A model generated the notes under the pieces. The model was not told the DNA's origin. It saw only the letters and a list, made by a program, of their open reading frames with translations, and did not search any database. Position numbers and translations under genes: made by a program. Positions 11,410 through 19,792 of a stretch of DNA of 64,000 nt are shown here, piece by piece (position 1 is the first letter of the stretch; each line of letters begins with the position of its first letter). The DNA is from Paenibacillus polymyxa (GTDB taxonomy: Bacteria > Bacillota > Bacilli > Paenibacillales > Paenibacillaceae), in the NCBI RefSeq assembly GCF_015710975.1, contig NZ_CP049783.1, positions 2,353,501-2,417,500 of the forward strand, written 5' to 3'.

Positions 11410-12765
11410 ATGAGCAAATTTATCGTCCGCGGTGGCAACAGATTGACCGGGAGTGTCAAAGTCAGCGGAGCCAAAAACTCAGTTCTGCCGATCATCGCCG
11501 CTTCTCTGTTAGGAGAAGAAGGAGAAAGTGTTATTATGGATGCACCTCCTCTAGACGATGTGATGACCATTAATAAAGTGCTGGAGTCCTTAGGAGCAGG
11601 CGTTACATACCAAGACGAGGTCATTCGTGTTGACGCGCGGAAGATAATTTCCTGTGAAGCCCCTTACGAGTGGGTTAGGAAAATGCGCGCATCATTTTTG
11701 GTTATGGGGCCATTGCTTACACGTTTGGGACGTACAAGAATCTCGCTTCCAGGCGGATGCGCAATTGGAACAAGACCTATTGATCAGCATTTGAAGGGGT
11801 TCGAAGCGTTGGGCGCCGAGATAAGCTTGGGCCAGGGCTTTATTGAAGCTAAAAGTAACGGTCGTCTGCGCGGAGCTAAAGTTTATTTGGATGTAGCCAG
11901 CGTAGGAGCAACCGAGAATATTATGATGGCCGCTACTCTTGCTGAGGGCGTAACTACCATTGAGAATGCTGCTAAGGAACCTGAGATCGTTGATCTCGCC
12001 AACTTCCTGAATGGCATGGGAGCCAAAGTACGCGGTGCAGGCACAGGCGTGATTCGTATAGAAGGCGTCGAGAAGCTGCATGGTGTAAAACATACGGTCA
12101 TTCCCGACCGGGTAGAAGCAGGTACTTATATGGTTGCTGCTGCGATCACAGGCGGGAACGTATATGTAGAAGGCGCAATATCCGATCATTTGGGACCGGT
12201 TATATCCAAGATGGAAGAAATGGGTGTAACGATTCAACCCGATGAAAATGGTATTCGTGTCATTGCGGATAAGCCGCTAAAGGCCGTTGATGTTAAAACG
12301 CTGCCTTATCCTGGTTTTCCAACTGATATGCAGTCTCAGATGATGGCACTTCAACTTGCCGCTGAAGGAACGAGCATCATTACGGAAACTGTGTTTGAAA
12401 ATCGTTTCATGCATGTGGATGAATTTCATCTCATGAATGCGGAAATTAAGGTCGAAGGTCGTTCGGCGATTGTAACTGGCAATGCTAAGTTGACGGGCGC
12501 GAAAGTAACCTCGACAGATTTGCGTGCAGGTGCTGCGTTAATTCTGACTGGACTTATTGCAGAAGGTACAACGGAGGTATCTGGCGTTCATCACATCGAT
12601 CGTGGTTACGTTCATTTGGCTGAAAAACTGACTGGATTGGGAGCGGATATTTACAGAGTGACTGTAGATGAATCCAAACTGGATCATTCGGCCAGCACAG
12701 AGCGCGTTGTGGCAGAAGAAACGTCAGGGAATCTGTTCAAGAAGATTCAACCTTCCCTCGCCTAA
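11410..12765 (+). CDS. murA: UDP-N-acetylglucosamine 1-carboxyvinyltransferase
   Basis: This 451-residue cytosolic enzyme transfers enolpyruvate from PEP to UDP-GlcNAc, the first committed step of peptidoglycan synthesis. The N-terminal loop [16 protein letters not shown] binds substrate. The catalytic cysteine of the fosfomycin-target loop is visible in [16 protein letters not shown] near residue 117. The EPSP-synthase-like double fold runs through the whole length. The C-terminal tail is longer than in E. coli. The ATG follows GGAGGG. A strong terminator lies 40 bases downstream. Confidence 0.97.
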   Translation: MSKFIVRGGNRLTGSVKVSGAKNSVLPIIAASLLGEEGESVIMDAPPLDDVMTINKVLESLGAGVTYQDEVIRVDARKIISCEAPYEWVRKMRASFLVMGPLLTRLGRTRISLPGGCAIGTRPIDQHLKGFEALGAEISLGQGFIEAKSNGRLRGAKVYLDVASVGATENIMMAATLAEGVTTIENAAKEPEIVDLANFLNGMGAKVRGAGTGVIRIEGVEKLHGVKHTVIPDRVEAGTYMVAAAITGGNVYVEGAISDHLGPVISKMEEMGVTIQPDENGIRVIADKPLKAVDVKTLPYPGFPTDMQSQMMALQLAAEGTSIITETVFENRFMHVDEFHLMNAEIKVEGRSAIVTGNAKLTGAKVTSTDLRAGAALILTGLIAEGTTEVSGVHHIDRGYVHLAEKLTGLGADIYRVTVDESKLDHSASTERVVAEETSGNLFKKIQPSLA

Positions 12766-12805
12766 CCTTTAACGTATTGGCATAGGTATTAACTTGAACC
12801 ATTAG

Positions 12806-12834
12806 AACCAAGTCCGAAAGGACTTGGTTTTTTT
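12806..12834 (+). terminator. Terminator after murA
   Basis: AACCAAGTCC-GAAA-GGACTTGGTT is a perfect 10-bp stem with a GNRA-type tetraloop followed by seven or more T. Confidence 0.95.
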
Positions 12835-12980
12835 GTGTTTTTGCTGCCTGTCTTTTTCATTCTTTCAGTTCTCTCAAAACGGTTCTATCAAAGTGGACGA
12901 CCTCATATGATTGAGAATATCTGCTGGAGTATATGTGTACTTTAGCCGGACACTTAACCCTTTGATGGAGGTTTCAGCTT

Positions 12981-14420
12981 ATGAAAGATTCACAGGTTCG
13001 CATCCGTATACCAATACATCATCCTAAGGAACATCGCCAGGCCTCACTTGCGAAGGAAAGCTCTGGCTCTATAGCAACTTCGTTGCAGAAAAATAAGCTT
13101 ATGCAGCAGCAGCCAGGCACAACAGGCGCATTGCCGCCTATCGCCAAGACCCATCGGCGTACCACAGCGTTGACTTCCACTTTACACACTGTCGGTGCGA
13201 TGCTTCCTGATGCTGAAACAGCGACCAGTAACACAGGCGACGCAAGCAGGATACAGGGAGCGCAGCCGCATCTGCGACCTACATCCGGGCGAGCCCCGCG
13301 TTGGGGGAGCCGCCGCCCATGGCTGCCCTTTGCCGCCATGGCAGGGGTGCTGGTGCTTGCCATGGCGGTGCCCGCACTAATGGCATGGCCACGCCAGGCA
13401 GTGCAGCCTTTGCCGTCTGGGAGCCGCACAGCCGCACCCGCGCAGCCTAATACGGCGGCAAAGAGCGAGGCGCCCGTTACGCGCCTGCCGGGTGTCCCGC
13501 CGATGCCGGCCGTACCGGCTGCTCCAGCGCGCAGCGTGCCGGCTGCGGCAGAGCCGGACGTGCGGGTGTACGTCACGTCTACTGGCCGGACGGAGACACT
13601 GCCTTTGGAGCAATACATTGTCGGCGTAGTAGCAGCTGAAATGCCGCCCAGCTTTGAGGAAGAGGCATTGAAGGCACAGGCCATTGCCGCGCGTACCTTC
13701 ATTACCCGGCGTTTGTTGGCTGATGATACCAGTGGTGCCCCGGCGGGCGCAGATGTGACAGATACCGTTAAACACCAGGCTTACATCTCCAAAGCTAAAC
13801 TTACTAGAGAATGGGAGCATTCTGGTAAATCCGCAGATCTGACTAAAATTCGTCAGGCTGTACGCGACACCAAGGATACAATCATGGTATATGATGGCAA
13901 ACCCATTACAGCTTCTTTTTTTTCTACCAGCAACGGCTATACCGAAAATTCAGAGGATGTATGGGCGAAGGCCGTGCCCTATTTACGAAGTGTGTCCAGT
14001 CCATGGGACAAGCAGTTGGCTCCTCGTTTTACAGAAACCGTTACACTGAGCCGTCAGAGCTTGTTCGATAGATTAGGATTGAGTCGTGCTGCGGTCACTG
14101 CTTCTACTGGAGGGGGGAGTATGCCAGAGATTCGTATACTCTCCAAAACAGAAGGGCATCGCATCAAAAAGATTGAGGTGGGAGGTTCGCTCTTTACGGG
14201 ACCGGAGATTCGTAACAAACTAGGGCTACGATCGGCTGAATTTACGTGGAAGACCGAGGGGGATCGGATTGCTATAACGACCTACGGTTATGGTCATGGC
14301 GTCGGTATGAGTCAGTGGGGAGCCAACGGAATGGCCAAGGAAGGCCATACTGCCACTCAGATTCTTCTTCACTATTATACTGGCATTTCTTTTGCGAATG
14401 CCTCTCGTATTCTAAGTTAG
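12981..14420 (+). CDS. spoIID: Stage II sporulation protein D, extended form
   Basis: SpoIID is a membrane-anchored lytic transglycosylase that, with SpoIIM and SpoIIP, drives engulfment of the forespore. The catalytic domain starts near residue 193 with VRVYVTSTGRTETLPLEQYI; the expected catalytic glutamate is Glu220 in VVAAEMPPSF, and the C-terminal YGHGVGMSQWGANGMA is a hallmark. At 479 residues it is much longer than the ~340 of Bacillus: about 110 extra residues precede the membrane helix (113-135), and a Pro/Ala-rich linker follows. That linker is coded by unusually GC-rich DNA (about 13280-13570). The ATG follows TGGAGG. Confidence 0.93.
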   Translation: MKDSQVRIRIPIHHPKEHRQASLAKESSGSIATSLQKNKLMQQQPGTTGALPPIAKTHRRTTALTSTLHTVGAMLPDAETATSNTGDASRIQGAQPHLRPTSGRAPRWGSRRPWLPFAAMAGVLVLAMAVPALMAWPRQAVQPLPSGSRTAAPAQPNTAAKSEAPVTRLPGVPPMPAVPAAPARSVPAAAEPDVRVYVTSTGRTETLPLEQYIVGVVAAEMPPSFEEEALKAQAIAARTFITRRLLADDTSGAPAGADVTDTVKHQAYISKAKLTREWEHSGKSADLTKIRQAVRDTKDTIMVYDGKPITASFFSTSNGYTENSEDVWAKAVPYLRSVSSPWDKQLAPRFTETVTLSRQSLFDRLGLSRAAVTASTGGGSMPEIRILSKTEGHRIKKIEVGGSLFTGPEIRNKLGLRSAEFTWKTEGDRIAITTYGYGHGVGMSQWGANGMAKEGHTATQILLHYYTGISFANASRILS

Positions 14421-14441
14421 TAAATTTTTCGTAACTTTGAA

Positions 14442-14470
14442 GTATAAAAGAGTTGCGCCCGGTAACACTG
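14442..14470 (+). promoter_or_regulatory. Possible sigma-F promoter of spoIIQ
   Basis: GTATA, 14 bases, then GGTAACACTG fits the forespore sigma-F pattern (GYATA, about 15, GGnnAnAnTn). It lies 20 bases before the coding start. spoIIQ is a sigma-F gene in B. subtilis, which supports the reading. Confidence 0.6.
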
Positions 14471-14490
14471 GTTACTGAGGTGATGAGCAA

Positions 14491-15231
14491 ATGAGTGAAC
14501 AAAATAAAAACCAGAACCAAAATCATGAAGATACACCCAAAACCTTTCAGGGTGGAAGAGCTTCACGGCCGTCTTCGTGGAAAAAGCTGTTGTCCAAAAG
14601 GTGGGCATACCCGGCAGCCTACATTGCCGCAGCAGCCATTATACTAACCTTAGTGTGGGTCTATCAGGATGCTAGCCATAAGTCTTTCAAACCTGACCCA
14701 GCTAGTCCATCGGTACAAAGCACAAGCGCAGTGAGTACCGATGTTAACGAACAACAACCAGAAAGTGTGGAGGTTGTTGCTCAGTCGGAAAATATCGCAT
14801 GGCCGGTGGCAGATGCTAGCGCAGTGCAGGTCGTTAAGCCTTTCTTTGACGAAAACGCGACGGCTGATGAGCAAGCGGCAGCTATGGTAGAGTACGATAA
14901 AACATTTACCGCTAACACCGGGATTGACCTTTCTCGGTCCGACGATCAAGCGTTTGAAGTGAGAGCTGCACTGAGTGGGAAAGTATCCCGTGTGGAACAA
15001 CATCCGCTGGTAGGTAACGTCGTAGAAATCACGCATGATAATAATCTCAAAACAGTGTACCAAAGCTTGAGCGATCTGAAAGTAAAAGAAGGCGATCAAG
15101 TGAAACAAAATGATGTGATTGCTTCAGCAGGTCGCAATGAGCTCGAAAAGGATTTGAAAACACATCTGCATTTTGAAGTGTACCAGGATGACAAGCCGGT
15201 GAATCCAACAGGTCTGCTTCCTAAAAAATAA
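14491..15231 (+). CDS. spoIIQ: SpoIIQ-like LytM/M23-domain protein
   Basis: A 246-residue single-pass membrane protein: a polar N-terminus, a membrane helix near residues 37-58, a low-complexity linker and an M23 (LytM) domain from about 140 to 240. In the forespore membrane SpoIIQ binds SpoIIIAH across the septum to hold the engulfing membranes. The HxH of the zinc site is present (His225 and His227 in HLHFEV) and Asp146 is present, but the first zinc histidine of the HxxxD motif is Asn142 (NTGIDLS). The domain is therefore probably a scaffold, not an active peptidase, as in B. subtilis SpoIIQ. Position between spoIID and spoIIID supports the name. A general M23 peptidase homologue is the alternative. 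Confidence 0.8.
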   Translation: MSEQNKNQNQNHEDTPKTFQGGRASRPSSWKKLLSKRWAYPAAYIAAAAIILTLVWVYQDASHKSFKPDPASPSVQSTSAVSTDVNEQQPESVEVVAQSENIAWPVADASAVQVVKPFFDENATADEQAAAMVEYDKTFTANTGIDLSRSDDQAFEVRAALSGKVSRVEQHPLVGNVVEITHDNNLKTVYQSLSDLKVKEGDQVKQNDVIASAGRNELEKDLKTHLHFEVYQDDKPVNPTGLLPKK

Positions 15232-15252
15232 ATGGGTCATAGCTTTGCATGC

Positions 15253-15284
15253 AAAGCGGGGAATTCATATTCCCTGCTTTTTTC
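15253..15284 (+). terminator. Terminator after spoIIQ
   Basis: A 12-bp stem (15253-15264 with 15269-15280, one G-U pair) with loop TCAT runs into a T-tract. Confidence 0.92.
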
Positions 15285-15370
15285 TTGTGTAGTTTTAGCG
15301 CATAAGGTAAACATAAGCTACTTTTGCCAAATAAATAGGCCTTCCGAAGCATGTCTTACCACCAAACCGC

Positions 15371-15398
15371 GAATATATAGGCACGCTCCTCATATAAT
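15371..15398 (+). promoter_or_regulatory. Possible sigma-E promoter of spoIIID
   Basis: GAATATA, 13 bases, then CATATAAT resembles the mother-cell sigma-E consensus. It lies 34 bases before the spoIIID start. spoIIID is a sigma-E gene in B. subtilis. Confidence 0.6.
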
Positions 15399-15431
15399 GT
15401 ACCAAACTATCCACAGTAGGGAGGCGGGAGC

Positions 15432-15728
15432 GTGCACGATTACATCAAGGAACGGACCATCAAAATCGGTCGCTGTATCGTGGAAACAAGGAATACGGTC
15501 CGTACGATTGCCAAGGAATTTGGTGTCTCCAAGAGCACGGTGCATAAAGATCTGACCGAACGGCTGCCTGAAATTAACCCGGATCTTGCCGATCAGGTGA
15601 AGCACATTCTCGAATACCATAAATCCATCCGCCATCTGCGGGGGGTGAAGCGACGAAAATTAAATACAAAAAAACGAGTGGGAAAAGAAGGGGAATTCTT
15701 GTTTCTGGCAAGTCCTAAAAATATATAG
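15432..15728 (+). CDS. spoIIID: Sporulation transcription factor SpoIIID, apparent frameshift near the C-terminus
   Basis: SpoIIID is a small DNA-binding regulator of the mother-cell sigma-E regulon. Residues 1-71 match the family closely: MHDYIKERTIKIGRCIVE, the helix-turn-helix FGVSKSTVHKDLTERLPE (about 30-47), and HKSIRHLRG. After the six-G run at 15640-15645 the frame reads VKRRKLNTKKR. With one more G it would read GGEATKIKYKK and stop at 15716-15718, as the B. subtilis C-terminus (GGEATKLKYKK, from memory) leads one to expect. A one-base deletion or a sequencing error is likely. The as-read product is 98 residues; the restored one would be about 95. The tail stays basic in both frames. 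The ATG follows GGGAGGCGGGAGCGTGC-type sequence. Confidence 0.85.
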   Translation: MHDYIKERTIKIGRCIVETRNTVRTIAKEFGVSKSTVHKDLTERLPEINPDLADQVKHILEYHKSIRHLRGVKRRKLNTKKRVGKEGEFLFLASPKNI

Positions 15729-15889
15729 TGAATTGGCTGGCAAAGCCATTGAATCAACCCCCTGAAGTATGATATGTTAAAAGATGGTACAAGACGAAAA
15801 ATGACATGTAACCGTAGGTTTATACATATATTTGCCGCTTCTTGTCGAATCTTAGCTTTTTAAAATATCACTTTGGGGGCCTTTTTAAT

Positions 15890-16888
15890 ATGTTCAGTAA
15901 TGATATCGGTATCGACCTCGGTACGGCCAACGTGCTTATCCACGTCAAAGGTAAGGGGGTTGTTCTTGACGAACCTTCCGTTGTTGCGATAGAAAGCGAT
16001 ACAAAAAGAGTTCTGGCTGTCGGAGAAGAAGCGCGCCGTATGGTAGGACGTACTCCAGGTAATATCATAGCCATCCGTCCATTGCGTGATGGTGTCATCG
16101 CCGATTTTGAAGTAACGGAAGCGATGTTAAAATATTTTATTAATCGGGTAGGGGGTAAAAGCTGGTACAGCCACCCTCGTATTTTGATTTGTGCGCCGAC
16201 GAACATTACCTCAGTGGAGCAAAAAGCGATTCGTGAAGCGGCGGAGCGTAGCGGGGCGAAAGAAGTATTTTTGGAGGAAGAGCCAAAAGCGGCTGCCATC
16301 GGGGCCGGAATGGATATCTTTGAGCCTAGCGGCAACATGGTCGTAGATATTGGTGGCGGAACAACAGACGTTGCAGTCCTCTCTATGGGAGATGTTGTAA
16401 CAGCTTCTTCTATTAAAATGGCAGGGGACAAATTTGATACAGCCATCATGAAATATGTGAAAACGAAGTACAAGCTTCTCATCGGGGAACGTACGGCTGA
16501 GGATATCAAGATTGCTATCGGAACCGTGCATCCGAGCGGACGACGTGCTGAGATGGACATCCGTGGACGGGATATGGTATCCGGATTGCCCAAAACGTTA
16601 AGTATTTCCGCGGAAGAAGTGCAGGACGCGCTGAGAGATCCCGTGTCAGCGATTGTAGCTGCAGCTAAGTTTGTACTGGAGCAGACGCCACCGGAGCTAT
16701 CAGCCGATATTATTGACCGTGGTGTCATTTTGACTGGCGGTGGTGCGTTGCTTAGCGGTTTGGACGAGCTGCTTGCTGAAGAATTGCGTGTTCCAGTGCT
16801 GGTTGCTGAAGATCCGATGCATTGTGTCGTTAAAGGTACAGGAATTATGCTGGATAATTTGGATCATGTGGTTAAGAAAAAGTTCTAA
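15890..16888 (+). CDS. mbl: MreB-like actin homologue Mbl
   Basis: This 332-residue actin-family ATPase forms membrane-bound filaments that guide lateral wall synthesis. The phosphate 1 loop is IGIDLGTANVLIHVKGKG at the N-terminus; phosphate 2 is VVDIGGGTTDVAVLSMG; the adenosine loop is ILTGGGALLSGLDELL. The frame opens earlier at a TTG (15842), but the conserved MFSNDIGIDLG start at 15890 has GGGGGC upstream and gives the usual length. Its place after spoIIID and before flhO/flhP is the same as mbl in B. subtilis, which favours mbl over mreB. Confidence 0.93.
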   Translation: MFSNDIGIDLGTANVLIHVKGKGVVLDEPSVVAIESDTKRVLAVGEEARRMVGRTPGNIIAIRPLRDGVIADFEVTEAMLKYFINRVGGKSWYSHPRILICAPTNITSVEQKAIREAAERSGAKEVFLEEEPKAAAIGAGMDIFEPSGNMVVDIGGGTTDVAVLSMGDVVTASSIKMAGDKFDTAIMKYVKTKYKLLIGERTAEDIKIAIGTVHPSGRRAEMDIRGRDMVSGLPKTLSISAEEVQDALRDPVSAIVAAAKFVLEQTPPELSADIIDRGVILTGGGALLSGLDELLAEELRVPVLVAEDPMHCVVKGTGIMLDNLDHVVKKKF

Positions 16889-17011
16889 TCTGCCGATAGT
16901 GACTATAAGAGACTCGTGTGCGGTCAGGCAGGTTGCCTAGCATTTTGGCTTTAGTGCCTCCATGCGAGCATATAATTGATGAGCAGAGTATAGGATTGGG
17001 GTGCACGATAC

Positions 17012-17896
17012 ATGTTGAGAGGTTTATATACTGCGGCTGCCGGAATGATGACACAACAACGACGTCATGACACTGTGACGCAAAATATTGCTAATATGAA
17101 TACCACGGGATATAAACAGGAGAATAGCGTTCAACGCTCATTCCCCGAAATGCTTATTTCCATGACGGGGGGAAACCCTGATAACCCGGACCGTACGGTC
17201 GGCAAGCTCAATACTGGCGTTTTTGCTGAGGAAAGCCTCTCTCCTTACATTCAGGGAGCGTTGAAGGATAGTGGACAAACTACGGATTTTGCGTTACAGT
17301 CCAATATTAATGTGAACGACCCGGCTACTGGTCGACCTATGGCTTTTGATCAGGCGGGGAAATTCATCAATGCTAACGGTGAAGTCACCTATCGTCCAGA
17401 AGCGTTTTTTACGGTACGGGACAATAATGGTAATGTCCGCTATACACGTGATGGACATTTTCAAGTAAATGGAACGGGAGCATTGCTTTCGTCGACTGGT
17501 TCAGCAGTGTTGGATACGAATGGAAACCCAATTCAATTGACGGGGCCTGTCTCAGCGCTTAAAGTAAATGAACGGGGTCAATTGGTGGACAGCCAATCTA
17601 ACCAGTTGCTCGGAACGACGCTTGGAATTAGTGTTATTGATCGGCCATACCAGCTCGTTCGTGAGGGCAACGGTAATTTCCGTCTGAATGATACGGATGG
17701 TGCTACGGCTAGAATGATGACCGCTAACGATACTGTATCTGTTCGCCAGGGCTATCTGGAAGTATCTAATGTAGATGCTGCTCAGTCGATGGTGGATATG
17801 ATGGCTGCGTTAAGAGCGTATGAAGCAAATCAGAAGGTTATTCAATTTTATGATAAAAGCTTGGACAAGGCCGTTAACGAAGTAGGCCGTGTATAA
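17012..17896 (+). CDS. flhO: Flagellar rod/hook-basal body protein FlhO-like
   Basis: The 294-residue product begins MLRGLYTAAAGMMTQQRRHD, the flagellar basal body rod signature, followed by NIANMNTTGYKQE. It ends with VDMMAALRAYEANQKVIQF, the conserved C-terminal helix of FlgF/FlgG proteins. Such proteins polymerise into the rod after export through the flagellar type III system. Pairing with a second similar gene directly downstream and the neighbour mbl reproduces the B. subtilis mbl-flhO-flhP order. Confidence 0.88.
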   Translation: MLRGLYTAAAGMMTQQRRHDTVTQNIANMNTTGYKQENSVQRSFPEMLISMTGGNPDNPDRTVGKLNTGVFAEESLSPYIQGALKDSGQTTDFALQSNINVNDPATGRPMAFDQAGKFINANGEVTYRPEAFFTVRDNNGNVRYTRDGHFQVNGTGALLSSTGSAVLDTNGNPIQLTGPVSALKVNERGQLVDSQSNQLLGTTLGISVIDRPYQLVREGNGNFRLNDTDGATARMMTANDTVSVRQGYLEVSNVDAAQSMVDMMAALRAYEANQKVIQFYDKSLDKAVNEVGRV

Positions 17897-17909
17897 CAGG
17901 GGGTAAGTG

Positions 17910-18737
17910 ATGAACAACTCCATGATTGGCGCAATGGTGTCTATGGCCAGTGTGCAGCAGCGTTTGGATTTAATTGCCGATAATATCGCCAATGTCAATA
18001 CAGTTGGTTATAAGAGTAAACAGGGTTCCTTTGAAGATGTATTGGCCAATGTGCAGCAACAGCCTTCGACGTATCTCCAAAATGGACGGGCGATGCCGCT
18101 CGGCTATAATTTGGGCTACGGAGTCAAAACGACCGCAATTATGAAAAATATGGAGCAAGGTCCGCTCAAGGAGACGGGACTTCCTACCGATCTGGCGATC
18201 CAGGGGAATGCTTTGTTTGAAATCCAAGGAAATGGGCAAAAAGCTTGGACGCGTGATGGCAGCTTTCATTTTATTCCTGATCCGAATGATAATGAGACGA
18301 TGATGTTGACCACTGCCGAAGGTTATTCTGTGCTGGATAATAACGATGTTCCTGTGACTGCACCAGCGGGTTCCAAAGTAGCTATTAACTCCGATGGCGA
18401 ATTGCTGATTCGTGCTAATGGAACTGGCGCTCCGACAGTTGGTCAGCGAATTAAGCTAATGGATGTACAGCGTCCAGAAGGTTTGCAACAGCGGGATGAT
18501 AACCTGTTTGTGTTAGCAAATGGCGTGACAGAAGCCGACGTATTCGGTGCAGCAGGGGTGGCAGGTGCTGTTCCAACGGACGTATCTGTGCGTTCCGGTT
18601 ATCTTGAGGAGTCTAATGTGGATTTAGCGGGCGAAATGACGGATATGATGCAAGTCCAGCGGATGTATCAAATGGCGGCACGGGCATTAACCTCTAGCGA
18701 TACCATGATGAACCTGGCTAACAATTTGAGGGCTTAA
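17910..18737 (+). CDS. flhP: Flagellar rod/hook-basal body protein FlhP-like
   Basis: This 275-residue paralogue of the preceding gene starts MNNSMIGAMVSMASVQQRLD, then NIANVNTVGYKSK, and ends VDLAGEMTDMMQVQRMYQMAARALTSS-like, the FlgG-family terminal helix. The ATG at 17910 follows CAGGGGGTAAG; a GTG at 17907 is an alternative that adds one residue. The gap to the previous stop is 13 bases, so the two are probably co-transcribed. They form the distal rod. Confidence 0.87.
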   Translation: MNNSMIGAMVSMASVQQRLDLIADNIANVNTVGYKSKQGSFEDVLANVQQQPSTYLQNGRAMPLGYNLGYGVKTTAIMKNMEQGPLKETGLPTDLAIQGNALFEIQGNGQKAWTRDGSFHFIPDPNDNETMMLTTAEGYSVLDNNDVPVTAPAGSKVAINSDGELLIRANGTGAPTVGQRIKLMDVQRPEGLQQRDDNLFVLANGVTEADVFGAAGVAGAVPTDVSVRSGYLEESNVDLAGEMTDMMQVQRMYQMAARALTSSDTMMNLANNLRA

Positions 18738-18747
18738 GGATTTGGTG

Positions 18748-18960
18748 ATGAAGGAAGAACAATCTGATTCCCGTCCGATGCCTGAAAAGACTAAATCCCG
18801 CTGGCGTACTGCTCGTTATTTCGTAGTTCCGTTGTTGCTTCTGTTCTCGCTGTTAGGCGGCCTAATTGCAGGATATGTAATTGTAGGTAAGCAAGGGCTG
18901 GCAGGCGTATTTGAATGGAAAACCTGGCAGCATGTCATTGATCTTATATTTGCGCCTTAG
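18748..18960 (+). CDS. EpuA-like small membrane protein
   Basis: A 70-residue protein with a basic N-terminal stretch (EKTKSRWRTARYF) and one membrane helix (about 26-50), then AGVFEWKTWQHVIDLIFAP. This is the pattern of the EpuA family, often mislabelled as an RNA polymerase beta subunit. Function is not established. The ATG at 18748 is chosen for AAGGA seven bases upstream; the frame opens at a TTG at 18742. It follows flhP by 10 bases and is probably in the same transcript. Confidence 0.7.
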   Translation: MKEEQSDSRPMPEKTKSRWRTARYFVVPLLLLFSLLGGLIAGYVIVGKQGLAGVFEWKTWQHVIDLIFAP

Positions 18961-18977
18961 TTTACTTTAATGAGTGG

Positions 18978-19128
18978 GGGCGGGAAAAGGTCGCTCTGCG
19001 TGCAGATTGTTTTTCCGATTGCTGTTATCCCCAGATTCATTTTGATTTTAAGGCATTCAAGGTTTGAATCCGGGGATAAAGGCAAACGCTGTGCTTCTCC
19101 AAAACAATTCTGCCCGCTCCGCTGGCTA
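18978..19128 (-). repeat. Palindromic intergenic repeat, copy 1 (minus orientation)
   Basis: Read on the minus strand this copy has a left arm containing GCCTTTATCCCCGGATT and a right arm containing GGGGATAACAGCAATCGG, the two arms being roughly complementary. The same order, with nearly the same words, occurs on the plus strand at 19371-19500. The unit is about 125-150 bases, has no coding capacity and sits between gene blocks. Confidence 0.65.
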
Positions 19129-19189
19129 CCCGCCATGGGCCACTCTTATTAAAATAAACCACCCGCGATTGTGTGGGGAGTATAGAAAA

Positions 19190-19220
19190 CAAAACCCTGT
19201 GCCAGTGGCGCAGGGTTTTG
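19190..19220. terminator. Bidirectional terminator-like hairpin between the two repeats
   Basis: A 13-bp stem (AAAACCCTGTGCC with its partner, one G-U pair) and a 3-base loop has A and T tracts on both sides, so it could stop transcription in either direction. Confidence 0.75.
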
Positions 19221-19370
19221 TTATATCTCCAACGGCAAGAGCCGCCAGCGCAGCACGCATGGCTTACGGCCAATGTAGGCCATTCGCAGAGCCCTCCGAT
19301 TGTTTCTCTGCCCTTCACGACAAGCGAGTATTATTGAAGCGAGCTTTCTTTATGAGTCAAAAATAACTTG

Positions 19371-19500
19371 GCGGAGGGGATGGAATCGTTCTGAAGAAGC
19401 GATAGCGTTCGCCTTTATCCTCGGATTTTAACCCTTTCGGGTTTTTATATAATGGAAAATCTGAGGATAACAGCGATCGGAAGAATGATCCATCCCCCGT
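19371..19500 (+). repeat. Palindromic intergenic repeat, copy 2 (plus orientation)
   Basis: The left arm has GCCTTTATCCTCGGATTTT and the right arm AAAATCTGAGGATAACAG followed by CGATCGG. The outer ends GGAGGGGATGGAATCGTTCT and GAATGATCCATCCCC also pair. It can fold as one long imperfect hairpin, and is the inverse of copy 1 about 240 bases away. Confidence 0.7.
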
Positions 19501-19650
19501 AGCCTGCTCAACTTGACTCAATTGAAACTTCGCTTCACTCCATAATAGGAGCAACAAATATGGTACTTCCGCATAATTTTCTTTTTGCACCTGATGAATG
19601 TATAATGATGGGGAGTTTATAACACTGCGGGGTAAAACCAAGCACGAGCA

Positions 19651-19697
19651 AAAGGGCTTCTTCTCGCCTCTGGTTGCGTAACCGGCGGAAAAAGCCC
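19651..19697. other. Imperfect hairpin upstream of fabZ
   Basis: AAAGGGCTTCTTCTCGCC pairs imperfectly with GGCGGAAAAAGCCCCTT. Orientation is unclear: a short T-run follows only on the minus strand. Confidence 0.4.
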
Positions 19698-19742
19698 CTT
19701 ATCTCAACCTTCACTTCTGCAGTAGGTGAAGGATATCTAACA

Positions 19743-19771
19743 TTGTTGCCGTGATGAGCTGTTTTTATACA
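19743..19771 (+). promoter_or_regulatory. Possible promoter of fabZ
   Basis: TTGTTG, 17 bases and TATACA form a modest sigma-A match about 80 bases before fabZ. Confidence 0.35.
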
Positions 19772-19792
19772 GCGTTAGCGGGGTAATATTAT

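Noticed and set aside
19037..19366. Small reading frames inside the repeat region before fabZ
   Set aside because: They run through inverted repeats and a terminator, and have no ribosome sites or family resemblance.
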